A stretch of 64,000 nucleotides of DNA from Sinobaca qinghaiensis (GTDB taxonomy: Bacteria; Bacillota; Bacilli; Bacillales; Marinococcaceae): the NCBI RefSeq assembly GCF_003610495.1, contig NZ_RAPK01000009.1, positions 186,001-250,000 on the forward strand, given 5' to 3'. This document shows, one piece after another, positions 1 to 7,117 of this stretch (position 1 is its first letter; the number at the start of each line of letters is the position of its first letter). The notes beneath the pieces were generated by a model that made no database searches, was not told where the DNA came from, and worked only from the letters and a program-made list of their open reading frames with translations. The translations under genes and the position numbers were made by a program.

Positions 1-360
1 TTCCAGCGCTTCTTTTTCAGCCTGTTCTTCCTGCTTTCTTACAAATTCCTCTTTATACTGTCTGAACACAGGAAATTCAGATAGATTATCAGGGATTTTA
101 TCATTTTCAAGAAGAATAATCTTTACCAGATTTTTGTTTCTGGCCATGTGATACTTTTCTTCATATTCATTTTCCCTGACAAATTTCTTCAGGTTGTCAT
201 AATCTTCTTCCTGGATGGAAACAGTGTATGATCCGCTGCCTTCGCCGTATTCATGACTGAAGCCGACTTCAAATTCCACAATTTGAATTTGGTCATTCTT
301 CATATTCCTCGTCTGTTCTAATACTGCTTTTGCACCTTCTGTTAAGTCGTTCCAATCCAT
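1..360 (-). CDS. Uncharacterised acidic protein, C-terminus cut by window edge
   Basis: The 120 visible residues begin at an ATG with a GAGG ribosome-binding site 8 bases upstream; the 3' end lies outside the window. I do not recognise the family. The N-terminal half has a beta-rich pattern (QIQIVEFEVGFSH, then SYTVSIQEEDY), and the visible end is a charged, probably helical stretch rich in E, K and Q. No signal peptide or membrane segment is visible, so it is probably cytoplasmic. It sits alone downstream of panF on the same strand, about 100 bases away, with no obvious terminator between. It could be a small regulatory or structural protein, but I infer no function. Confidence 0.6.
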   Translation of the reverse strand, partial: MDWNDLTEGAKAVLEQTRNMKNDQIQIVEFEVGFSHEYGEGSGSYTVSIQEEDYDNLKKFVRENEYEEKYHMARNKNLVKIILLENDKIPDNLSEFPVFRQYKEEFVRKQEEQAEKEALE

Positions 361-461
361 TATAATTCCTCACTTCTTATTTATATTGTAAACAGTACGT
401 TTTTTCACGTGTTGATTATACCACGCAGGTATGTTTTTTTCATCTACTCATCTCCGCTCTT

Positions 462-1898
462 TTACACAACGGCCGGTATCTTTTTCTGCGTCAGCAGGCT
501 CACGCCGATATAGCAGAATAAAGACAAAATAACGGGAATAGTAACCGAATGCACCCCTAGAACATCGGGCGTGAACTGATAAATAAGCACGTAGGAACCA
601 ACACCGCTGATAATTGAAGCAAGAGCACCGTGTTTATTTCCTTTTTCCCAGTACAGGCCAAGAACAATCGGCCAGATGAACGCTGCTTCCAGACCGCCGA
701 ATGCAAATAAATTCAGCCAAATTAAAAGATCCGGAGGATTAAGGGCGAGTATAAAAACAGCGGCACCAAGCAGAACCGTTACAGAGTACGTCACTTTTTT
801 AATACGCCGGTTGTCCGCCTCCGGCTGTATATAATTCAAATATACATCCTTTACCACCGTAGAGCTGACCAGCAGCAGAAGCGAGTCAACTGTTGACATA
901 ATAGCAGCCAGAGGCGCAGCCAGCACAATCCCTGCCAGCCAGGCGGGCAGTACTTCGAGCACGATCAGAGGCATAACAGTATCCGGTGCGTCTATGCCCG
1001 GCAGAATCGGTCTGGCCAGCACCCCGGTAAGGTGAATTCCAAACATCATAAAAGCCACGACAAATGTTCCAATAATAAGCGCCCGATGCATGGAAACAGA
1101 ATTTTTATAAGACATCGCTCTTACGGCAACCTGAGGAAGCCCGACAACCCCAACCCCGACAAGAATCCAGAAAGAAGATACATAAAGCGGCGTCAGCTCC
1201 CCTTCCGCTCCAAATGGAGAAACGAGAGCCGGGTTTTCAGCCGTGAGATCAGCCATAATTGCCGGAAGCCCGCCCCCGGCAATTATCGTTCCTGCTAAAA
1301 TAATCAGTGTTCCAAAAAACATAATAATTCCCTGAATCGTATCAGTCACTACGACGGCTCTGAACCCGCCAATGGTCACATATATCAAAATGGTCACGGC
1401 AAAAATAAATAAAGCGGTAGTATATGAGAGGCCGGTGATGGTCTCCACCAGCCTCGCACCGCCTATCCACTGGGCTGCCATAGCAGAAAAAAGGAACAAT
1501 ACGATACTTGCTGCACTCAGTATAACAACCGCTTTGCTTTCATAACGGCTTTTTAAATAATCAACCAGCGTTATTGCTTTATATTGACGAGACTTAATAG
1601 CAAATCGTTTTCCGAGAATCATTAACGTAAAATAACCCGTCACTACCTGAGCCATCGCGAGAAGAACCCAGCCCAGCCCCTGCGTATAAGCTGCACCCGG
1701 ACCACCGACAAAGCTGCTGGCACTGCCGTATGTAGCAACCATCGTCATAGCCAGGATCAGTCCACCCATTTCCCGGCTGCCCAAAAAGTATTCCTGCAGA
1801 AAATCATTTTTTTTTGAAATTCGTTTCGCTGACAAAAAACCGACCAGAAATACGACGGCTAAAAACAAAAGTAAAGGAACTATTACAGCTGTATTCAT
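462..1898 (-). CDS. panF: Sodium/pantothenate symporter (SSS family)
   Basis: A 478-residue membrane protein of the sodium:solute symporter family. About 13 hydrophobic segments cover the chain. Near residues 50-75 is the family signature region (MVATYGSASSFVGGPGAAY), a hallmark of the PanF branch that imports pantothenate, the coenzyme A precursor, with Na+. Length fits the family (about 480). Its start overlaps the stop of the small upstream membrane protein by 4 bases (ATGA), giving the yhdT-panF pair known from many bacteria. The pairing supports pantothenate over the related proline or solute symporters. Na+ coupling would suit a salt-adapted host (inference). Confidence 0.85.
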   Translation of the reverse strand: MNTAVIVPLLLFLAVVFLVGFLSAKRISKKNDFLQEYFLGSREMGGLILAMTMVATYGSASSFVGGPGAAYTQGLGWVLLAMAQVVTGYFTLMILGKRFAIKSRQYKAITLVDYLKSRYESKAVVILSAASIVLFLFSAMAAQWIGGARLVETITGLSYTTALFIFAVTILIYVTIGGFRAVVVTDTIQGIIMFFGTLIILAGTIIAGGGLPAIMADLTAENPALVSPFGAEGELTPLYVSSFWILVGVGVVGLPQVAVRAMSYKNSVSMHRALIIGTFVVAFMMFGIHLTGVLARPILPGIDAPDTVMPLIVLEVLPAWLAGIVLAAPLAAIMSTVDSLLLLVSSTVVKDVYLNYIQPEADNRRIKKVTYSVTVLLGAAVFILALNPPDLLIWLNLFAFGGLEAAFIWPIVLGLYWEKGNKHGALASIISGVGSYVLIYQFTPDVLGVHSVTIPVILSLFCYIGVSLLTQKKIPAVV

Positions 1899-2173
1899 TT
1901 CTTTTCTTCCTCTTCTTCCAAAGATATATCAGTAAAAAAGAACCGAACGGCCAAGGCCACCAAAATTATAATAAAAATGGGGACGATCACACAGCTAAAA
2001 AAGAACCAGGCCGGCATGCCGGCTATATATCGATACTCTTCCGGAGGACCAGAACCAAGACCATAAGCAAAGCCAAACCATAAACAAAAATGAAGAATCA
2101 CAATCGCTGTTCCAATCAGTGCTTCTTTTGCCGTAATGCTCCAGCGCTTTTTTACCGGGGACTGCTCGTTCAT
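1895..2173 (-). CDS. yhdT: YhdT family (DUF997) small membrane protein
   Basis: A 92-residue protein with two hydrophobic helices (about residues 20-42 and 52-75) and an acidic C-terminal tail (EEEEEKK). It matches the small DUF997/YhdT proteins encoded directly before panF and translationally coupled to it, as here (4-base overlap). The start is placed at the ATG preceded by AAGGAGAAGG. An upstream in-frame start would add 20 residues that look non-coding and cross the ribosome-binding site. The role is unknown; a partner or assembly factor of PanF is inferred from conserved linkage. Confidence 0.8.
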   Translation of the reverse strand: MNEQSPVKKRWSITAKEALIGTAIVILHFCLWFGFAYGLGSGPPEEYRYIAGMPAWFFFSCVIVPIFIIILVALAVRFFFTDISLEEEEEKK

Positions 2174-2234
2174 ATGCCCTTCTCCTTTCCTGCTTATAGT
2201 GGGTGATGAAATACCTTCGTTATATTTCTGCAAA

Positions 2235-2279
2235 GAAAAAAGGCCGCAAAGTGTCTTCCACTTTTAGGCCTTTTTTTCT
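2235..2279 (-). terminator. Intrinsic terminator after efp
   Basis: On the minus strand, a GGCC-anchored stem with an inner AAAGTG/CACTTT arm is flanked by A and T runs on both sides. It ends the yqhT-efp unit. The symmetric flanks could let it work in both directions. Confidence 0.8.
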
Positions 2280-2835
2280 ACGCTCTAGAAACGTAGTTAC
2301 CGCTTCTAGTATCAATCACCAGGCGGTCGCCTTGATTCACAAAAAATGGAACCTGAACTGTTAATCCTGTTTCAAGGGTAGCCGGCTTTGTACCGCCGGA
2401 GGAAGTATCTCCTTTAACACCGGGCTCTGTAGCAGTAACTTCCAGCTCCACTGTATTTGGCACTTCCACACCAAGTGTTTCTGTACCATACGTGTTAACC
2501 TGTACTTCCATGTTGTCCTTTAAATAATTTAATTCGTTTTTCAGCTGATCGCTCGCAAGTTCAAGCTGTTCATACGATTCATTATCCATGAACGTGTGCA
2601 TGTCCCCGTTGGCATATAAATACTGCATGCGGCGGCGTTCAATATGGGCGCGTCCTACCTTTTCACCGGCGCGGAATGTTTTTTCCTGAATATTTCCTGA
2701 CCGGAGACTTCTTAATTTGGAACGTACGAAAGCTGCTCCCTTTCCAGGTTTTACATGCTGAAAGTCTACTACCGTCCAAATATCATTATCTACTTCAATG
2801 GTAAGTCCTGTTTTAAAATCGTTTACTGAAATCAT
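2278..2835 (-). CDS. efp: Elongation factor P
   Basis: EF-P relieves ribosome stalling at polyproline stretches by entering next to the P-site tRNA. The chosen ATG has GGAGG upstream and gives 185 residues, the usual length; a longer start would add an 8-residue leader. The N-terminal KOW-like domain carries the loop PGKGAAF with Lys32 at the tip, the position modified in other bacteria (5-aminopentanol in B. subtilis). Two OB-type domains follow, ending with [16 protein letters not shown]. It follows yqhT by 49 bases on the same strand, the conserved Bacillus order. Confidence 0.97.
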   Translation of the reverse strand: MISVNDFKTGLTIEVDNDIWTVVDFQHVKPGKGAAFVRSKLRSLRSGNIQEKTFRAGEKVGRAHIERRRMQYLYANGDMHTFMDNESYEQLELASDQLKNELNYLKDNMEVQVNTYGTETLGVEVPNTVELEVTATEPGVKGDTSSGGTKPATLETGLTVQVPFFVNQGDRLVIDTRSGNYVSRA

Positions 2836-2884
2836 TGCCGTGCCTCCATTTTTTATCAATTCGGTACTTACTATATCACACTAA

Positions 2885-3955
2885 TCATTCTCCTACTATT
2901 ACTAATTCCTTTGGCGCGTAGGTCAGCACTTCATTACCTTCTTCTGTAATCACAATATCGTCTTCAATTCTTGTGCCGCCTGCTTTTGGAACATAAATAC
3001 CCGGCTCGACCGTTACTACCATTCCAGGCTCGAGCACTTGGCTGCCTTTTGGAGAAAGCCTCGGTCCTTCATGTACCTCCATGCCGAGTCCATGACCGAG
3101 ACCGTGGCCAAAGTATTTTCCGTACCCGGCCTGCTCAATGTGGGCTCGTGCAATCTGGTCTGCTTCTATGCCGGTCATGCCGGGTTTAATTTGTTCAACA
3201 GCCAGCAGCTGCGCTTCCAGTACAGTCTGGTAAATCTTTTTTAATTCGCTGGTCGGCTCTCCTACGGCAATGGTACGCGTAATGTCAGAGCAGTAGCCTT
3301 TGTAATAAGCGCCATAATCAAGCGTAACCAGCTCTCCGCCTTCAATAATTTTACTGCTGGCGACACCGTGGGGAAGCGCGCTTCTCCAGCCGGATGCAAC
3401 GATTATATCAAAGGAGGAAGAAACCGCTCCTTCTCTTCTCATGAAAAATTCGAGTTCATTGCTTACTTCTGTTTCTTTCATTCCGGGTTTAATAAATGTT
3501 GTGATGTGATCAAACGCTCTGTCTGCAATTGCAGCCGCTTCTTTTAAAACAGCTATCTCTTCGGGTGTCTTATAAAGGCGTACTTGTTCGACAATCGACG
3601 AAGTGGGAACCAGCTCCGCGTGAATTTGTTTTTTCATCTGGGTGTACTGCTGATACGTTACATATTCTTCCTCGAATCCAACAGCTTTTAGTGATAAAAG
3701 CTCTGTGAGGCGTGTGGCTTCCGAAATAATGCCTTTTTCATGCTTCACTATTTCAAATTCCGGACACTCCTCGGCCGCCTGCTCTATGTAACGGAAATCT
3801 GTAATAAAATAGGCCTGTTCTTTTGTAATGAATAAAGCTCCGGCGGTTCCGGTGAATCCTGATAAATACCTGCGGTTTGTCGGACTTTCTATAAATATGG
3901 CTTCTATTTCTTTGTTTTCCAGCTGTGCTCTTATTTGTTGAATCAGTTTCTGCAT
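2885..3955 (-). CDS. yqhT: Xaa-Pro aminopeptidase/dipeptidase, M24 family
   Basis: Cytosolic metallopeptidase that cleaves X-Pro bonds. An N-terminal creatinase-type domain (about 1-125) precedes the pita-bread catalytic domain. Expected dimetal ligands are present: Asp213 (TLDYG), Asp224 (CSDITR), His288 (GHGLGHGLG), Glu317 (TVEPGIY) and Glu331 (TRIEDD). Length 356 fits B. subtilis YqhT. It is first gene of the yqhT-efp unit, coupling proline-peptide recycling with EF-P as in other Bacilli. The aroQ-type gene (yqhS) that often precedes it in Bacillus is not here. Divergent from yqhQ. Confidence 0.93.
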   Translation of the reverse strand: MQKLIQQIRAQLENKEIEAIFIESPTNRRYLSGFTGTAGALFITKEQAYFITDFRYIEQAAEECPEFEIVKHEKGIISEATRLTELLSLKAVGFEEEYVTYQQYTQMKKQIHAELVPTSSIVEQVRLYKTPEEIAVLKEAAAIADRAFDHITTFIKPGMKETEVSNELEFFMRREGAVSSSFDIIVASGWRSALPHGVASSKIIEGGELVTLDYGAYYKGYCSDITRTIAVGEPTSELKKIYQTVLEAQLLAVEQIKPGMTGIEADQIARAHIEQAGYGKYFGHGLGHGLGMEVHEGPRLSPKGSQVLEPGMVVTVEPGIYVPKAGGTRIEDDIVITEEGNEVLTYAPKELVIVGE

Positions 3956-4203
3956 ATTTGCCTCCTACAGTCATCCATTATTTATCACGGCTTTATTTTA
4001 TCATATATTGAGAAAGGACGGGCGCTTCGGGATGCTTGTTCCGGTATTTAAATTTCGAGTGTAAAATCTTCAGAAAAGGGAAAATAGCTGTATAACTTCT
4101 ATTACGTATAGAATTGATATTATTGTAGTGAATGCCCGTGAAATGGTGTAAAATTGAAGGTAACACACCAATGCCATATTTTCGGCATGGATGGGATGAT
4201 ACT

Positions 4204-5151
4204 ATGACTGAATCAAAAAAAATGGCTTACGGAGGCCAGGCTATTGTAGAAGGCGTCATGTTTGCCGGAAAAACAACGACTGTCAGCGCTATCCGCCGCA
4301 ATAACGGGGAAATTGAATATTACGAAGTAAAGAAAAAAAGTATTCCTATCCTGCGTTCTTTAAAAAAAATATTTATTATCCGCGGTATTGCAGGATTAAT
4401 TGAAGCAAGTTCAGTAGGGATGAAGCATTTAAATTACGCCTCTGACCGCTATGACGTTAACCCCGAAGATGATGAAACAGCTCCGGTGGAAAAAGCTTCT
4501 TCCTCTAAGTGGGGAATGATATTGGGAACTGCAGTAGTGGGGGTCACTTCGTTCTTATTCGGTAATTTTATTTTCACCGTTCTTCCAGCCGTTGCAGCAG
4601 GAGGATTCACCCCTATATTTCCCGGCCACGTTGCCCAAAACCTTCTGGAAGGATTTTTTAAACTCATTCTGCTTTTCCTCTATATTTATCTTATCTCCCT
4701 GACTCCAATGGTTAAAAGGCTTTTCCAGTATCACGGAGCGGAGCATAAAGTAATTAACACGTATGAAGCAGGAGTCCCGCTCACTGTTCAGAATGTGCAG
4801 CGCCACTCCAGGCTCCATTATCGCTGCGGCAGTAGTTTTATTTTATTCACTGTTATTGTCGGGGTGCTTATTTATTTAATGGTGCCGTTTGATTCGCTGG
4901 CTGAACGTATCGTTCACCGGCTGGCCCTTATACCAGTCGTTCTGGGCGTATCTTATGAAGTCCTCCAGGGAACGAATAAAGTACGGAACATTCCTGTACT
5001 AAAGTGGCTTGGACTTCCGGGATTAGGTCTTCAGCTGCTTACAACTAAGCCTCCTAAAAATGACCAGGTGGAAGTAGCTATCCTATCTTTTGAAAAACTT
5101 CTTGCCGAAGAAAAGCACTCAGCCGAGCCAATTGACCATAATGCTGTATAA
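4204..5151 (+). CDS. yqhQ: YqhQ, DUF1385 family membrane protein
   Basis: Uncharacterised polytopic membrane protein, 315 residues from the chosen ATG; an upstream in-frame ATG would add 24 residues unlike the family. The N-terminal soluble part has the signature GGQAIVEGVMF. Hydrophobic segments follow at roughly residues 100-165. The most conserved block is YHGAEHKVINTYE, followed by the HYRCGSSF motif; two C-terminal hydrophobic segments come next. A histidine/glutamate/cysteine pattern like this could bind a metal, but that is inference. Transcribed divergently from yqhT and followed by yqhP as in B. subtilis. A second, shorter relative lies at 22499-23221. Confidence 0.92.
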   Translation: MTESKKMAYGGQAIVEGVMFAGKTTTVSAIRRNNGEIEYYEVKKKSIPILRSLKKIFIIRGIAGLIEASSVGMKHLNYASDRYDVNPEDDETAPVEKASSSKWGMILGTAVVGVTSFLFGNFIFTVLPAVAAGGFTPIFPGHVAQNLLEGFFKLILLFLYIYLISLTPMVKRLFQYHGAEHKVINTYEAGVPLTVQNVQRHSRLHYRCGSSFILFTVIVGVLIYLMVPFDSLAERIVHRLALIPVVLGVSYEVLQGTNKVRNIPVLKWLGLPGLGLQLLTTKPPKNDQVEVAILSFEKLLAEEKHSAEPIDHNAV

Positions 5152-5217
5152 TGAATAATAACAAGGTAGTGTTTTGAAAACCTGGCTTCCCAGGTTACTC
5201 TTAATGGAGGTGATCAT

Positions 5218-5616
5218 ATGTCGAGCTTGCTTCGCCGGCCTTTCCTGCTGCTGTTGTTCGGACTTGCCGCCTTTGGTCTTGGTAACCAGCTTCTAACAAA
5301 CCCAATATCTTTTTTGATATCTTTAGTAATCGGTCTTGCTATCGCAGTAGGCCTGTATTTTCTTTTTACGAAAGTTATTATGAAAAAGATGACACAAAGA
5401 CAATACCAGCCTCATACTCCTCCGAGATCAAAGGCAGCCAATGCCCGTCGTGGAGGGTCTGCAGCTCCTGCTAAAAGTCATTATAAAGCAGCAGGCTCCC
5501 AGGCAAAACCTGTAAAGAAACGTTCTACAAAAGCTATTGCCCGCAAAAGAAGCGATACGCATTTGACTGTTATCGAAGGCAAAAAAAACCGCAAAAAGAA
5601 CCGGGCTCTTTTTTAA
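5218..5616 (+). CDS. yqhP: YqhP, SA1362-family small membrane protein
   Basis: A 132-residue protein with two hydrophobic helices (about residues 9-25 and 31-53) followed by a long, very basic and Ala/Ser/Lys-rich tail that should be cytoplasmic. The start has a near-perfect GGAGGTGATC ribosome-binding site. It matches the SA1362/YqhP family in length and position after yqhQ (66 bases downstream, same strand). The basic tail could contact nucleic acid or membrane lipids, but the function is unknown. The final codons lie inside the terminator stem. Confidence 0.85.
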   Translation: MSSLLRRPFLLLLFGLAAFGLGNQLLTNPISFLISLVIGLAIAVGLYFLFTKVIMKKMTQRQYQPHTPPRSKAANARRGGSAAPAKSHYKAAGSQAKPVKKRSTKAIARKRSDTHLTVIEGKKNRKKNRALF

Positions 5617-5634
5617 AGCCCGGCTCTTTTTATA
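5597..5634 (+). terminator. Intrinsic terminator of yqhQ-yqhP
   Basis: Stem of AACCGGGCT against AGCCCGGCT around a T-rich loop, followed by CTTTTT. The 5' arm overlaps the last codons of yqhP. Confidence 0.85.
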
Positions 5635-5687
5635 CATAATTGTTTACGATCTTCTCTTTTTGAAAGACAGAAGGAGGAATTTCCTGC

Positions 5688-6503
5688 ATGATGCCAATTC
5701 TGATGATCAGTTTTCTATCCGGCCTGCCCTTATCGTTATTGAATGTTTTTTTTCACCCATCTATATATTTCATCATCATACCCGTTATTTATTGGTGCTT
5801 CCATAAGCAGCTCGGCTTCAGGCTTTTGTTTATTATGGCTTTTTCCATTTACGTAAATATTCTAATTTCTTCCATTTATCCTTTTGGTACACCGGTTCTG
5901 CTTGATCAGCAATTTTCCGGTATGCCTATCGCCTTTCAAAGCGCCATAGTCTTTTGGGGATTTTTAATCCCTGAAATATCAGACCGCCGTTATACTATAT
6001 TCGCAGCCGTTATTATTGCTTTAGCAGGGTTTTTGGCTTTTTTGGATCCTTCTTATACAATTGCCGATATTTTTTATGCCGGCCTGATTGGTTTCTTTTT
6101 GATTTTTACATTATACCGGTCGCTCGATTGGATAGGCGGGGCTCCTGATTTTCTCCTGCTGGGTGTTGCTGTTCTTCTGGGAATCTGCCTGTTTCTCCTG
6201 GAACCGCAGGCAGCCTTTTACGCCGGTCTGCTGCTGGGCTTCAGTGCAGGTTTTGATATTGAGACCATTAAGAACCGAATGGCGTATCCGTCCTCTTTTG
6301 TTCCAAAAATAAAGGCCTCCCTGGTCGGACTAGCTGGAGCTCTTCTTCTTCTTTTAGTATTTGAATTTGCCGTTTCATCGGCAGCGGTCTTTTTATCAGG
6401 CATTATTCTTGGCCTGTGGATTACCCTATTTGCCCCGGTTCTTTTCATAAAAATGGCCTTCTCTAAAAGAGAAGGCGGCATTCTATCGAGCAGAAAAAGC
6501 TAA
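5688..6503 (+). CDS. PAP2-like polytopic membrane protein lacking catalytic motifs
   Basis: A 271-residue protein with seven or eight hydrophobic helices. The layout resembles a PAP2 lipid-phosphatase: a YPFGTP segment where KX6RP is expected, then [16 protein letters not shown] where PSGH is expected, and [18 protein letters not shown] where the SRxxxxxHxxxD helix is expected. The His and Arg catalytic residues are missing at all three places. A C-terminal extension ([20 protein letters not shown], then several helices) resembles the tail of Firmicute PAP2 membrane proteins. It occupies the place of yqhO in B. subtilis, between mntR and yqhP. Probably a non-catalytic homologue; the fold assignment is an inference from spacing and weak similarity. 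Confidence 0.6.
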   Translation: MMPILMISFLSGLPLSLLNVFFHPSIYFIIIPVIYWCFHKQLGFRLLFIMAFSIYVNILISSIYPFGTPVLLDQQFSGMPIAFQSAIVFWGFLIPEISDRRYTIFAAVIIALAGFLAFLDPSYTIADIFYAGLIGFFLIFTLYRSLDWIGGAPDFLLLGVAVLLGICLFLLEPQAAFYAGLLLGFSAGFDIETIKNRMAYPSSFVPKIKASLVGLAGALLLLLVFEFAVSSAAVFLSGIILGLWITLFAPVLFIKMAFSKREGGILSSRKS

Positions 6504-6530
6504 TCTTCCAGCTTTTCCTGCTCGTTTTTA
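6487..6530 (+). terminator. Terminator hairpin spanning two overlapping gene ends
   Basis: A 14-base arm (CGAGCAGAAAAAGCT) pairs, with one mismatch, with AGCTTTTCCTGCTCG, and TTTTTA follows on the plus strand. The loop contains both stop codons of the convergent membrane-protein gene and mntR. Confidence 0.75.
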
Positions 6531-6934
6531 CTTTGTACCTCACGGAGATTTTCTACTCTTTTCGGGTCCTCTTCGAAATACTGAACAATATCTCCTATAC
6601 GATCTATAGCATCCCAGCTTAGATGATGTTCAATTCCTTCTACGTCCGTATAAATATGCTCGTGCTCCACCCCAATGATCCGCATAAAGTTTTCAAGCAG
6701 CTCATGTCTGTAGACTAGACGCTTTCCAATTTTTTTTCCTTTTGCCGTTAAGATCAATCCTCTGTATTTTTCATAGACTAAGTATTCCTGCTTATCCAGT
6801 TTCTGAACCATTTTTGTAACAGAAGAAGGATGAACCTCCAGCGTTTCTGCAATATCTGATACTCTGGCATATCCTTTGGATTCAATAAGCTGGTAAATCC
6901 GCTCTAAATAATCTTCCATGCTTGGAGTAGGCAT
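6500..6934 (-). CDS. mntR: Manganese-responsive repressor MntR
   Basis: DtxR-family regulator that binds Mn2+ and represses Mn uptake genes. Starting at the ATG behind GGAGG gives 144 residues, matching B. subtilis MntR closely; the upstream extension is dropped. An N-terminal winged helix ([20 protein letters not shown]) precedes the dimer/metal domain. All six metal ligands are at the expected positions: Asp8, Glu11, His77, Glu99, Glu102 and His103. Its last codons overlap the convergent membrane-protein gene by 4 bases. No Mn transporter is in this window, so its targets lie elsewhere. Confidence 0.97.
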   Translation of the reverse strand: MPTPSMEDYLERIYQLIESKGYARVSDIAETLEVHPSSVTKMVQKLDKQEYLVYEKYRGLILTAKGKKIGKRLVYRHELLENFMRIIGVEHEHIYTDVEGIEHHLSWDAIDRIGDIVQYFEEDPKRVENLREVQSKNEQEKLED

Positions 6935-7071
6935 ATAGGATCCTCCATATACTTCATAGTTTATGACAAATTGTTGCGCTTCTTTATTGTACATGAATAA
7001 AAGAACGTTCACAATTTAATTCACTATATTGATTTCAATAGAAATTATTTTTCCCTTCCGCAAACTGTAAA

Positions 7072-7116
7072 CTAAAAAAAGAAGCCGGATTTCTCCCCGG
7101 CTTCTTCTTTTCTTAT
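7072..7116 (-). terminator. Intrinsic terminator of nrdJ
   Basis: Minus-strand stem AAGAAGCCGGGG against CCGGCTTCTT followed by seven T residues, directly after the nrdJ stop. Confidence 0.85.
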
Positions 7117-7117
7117 T

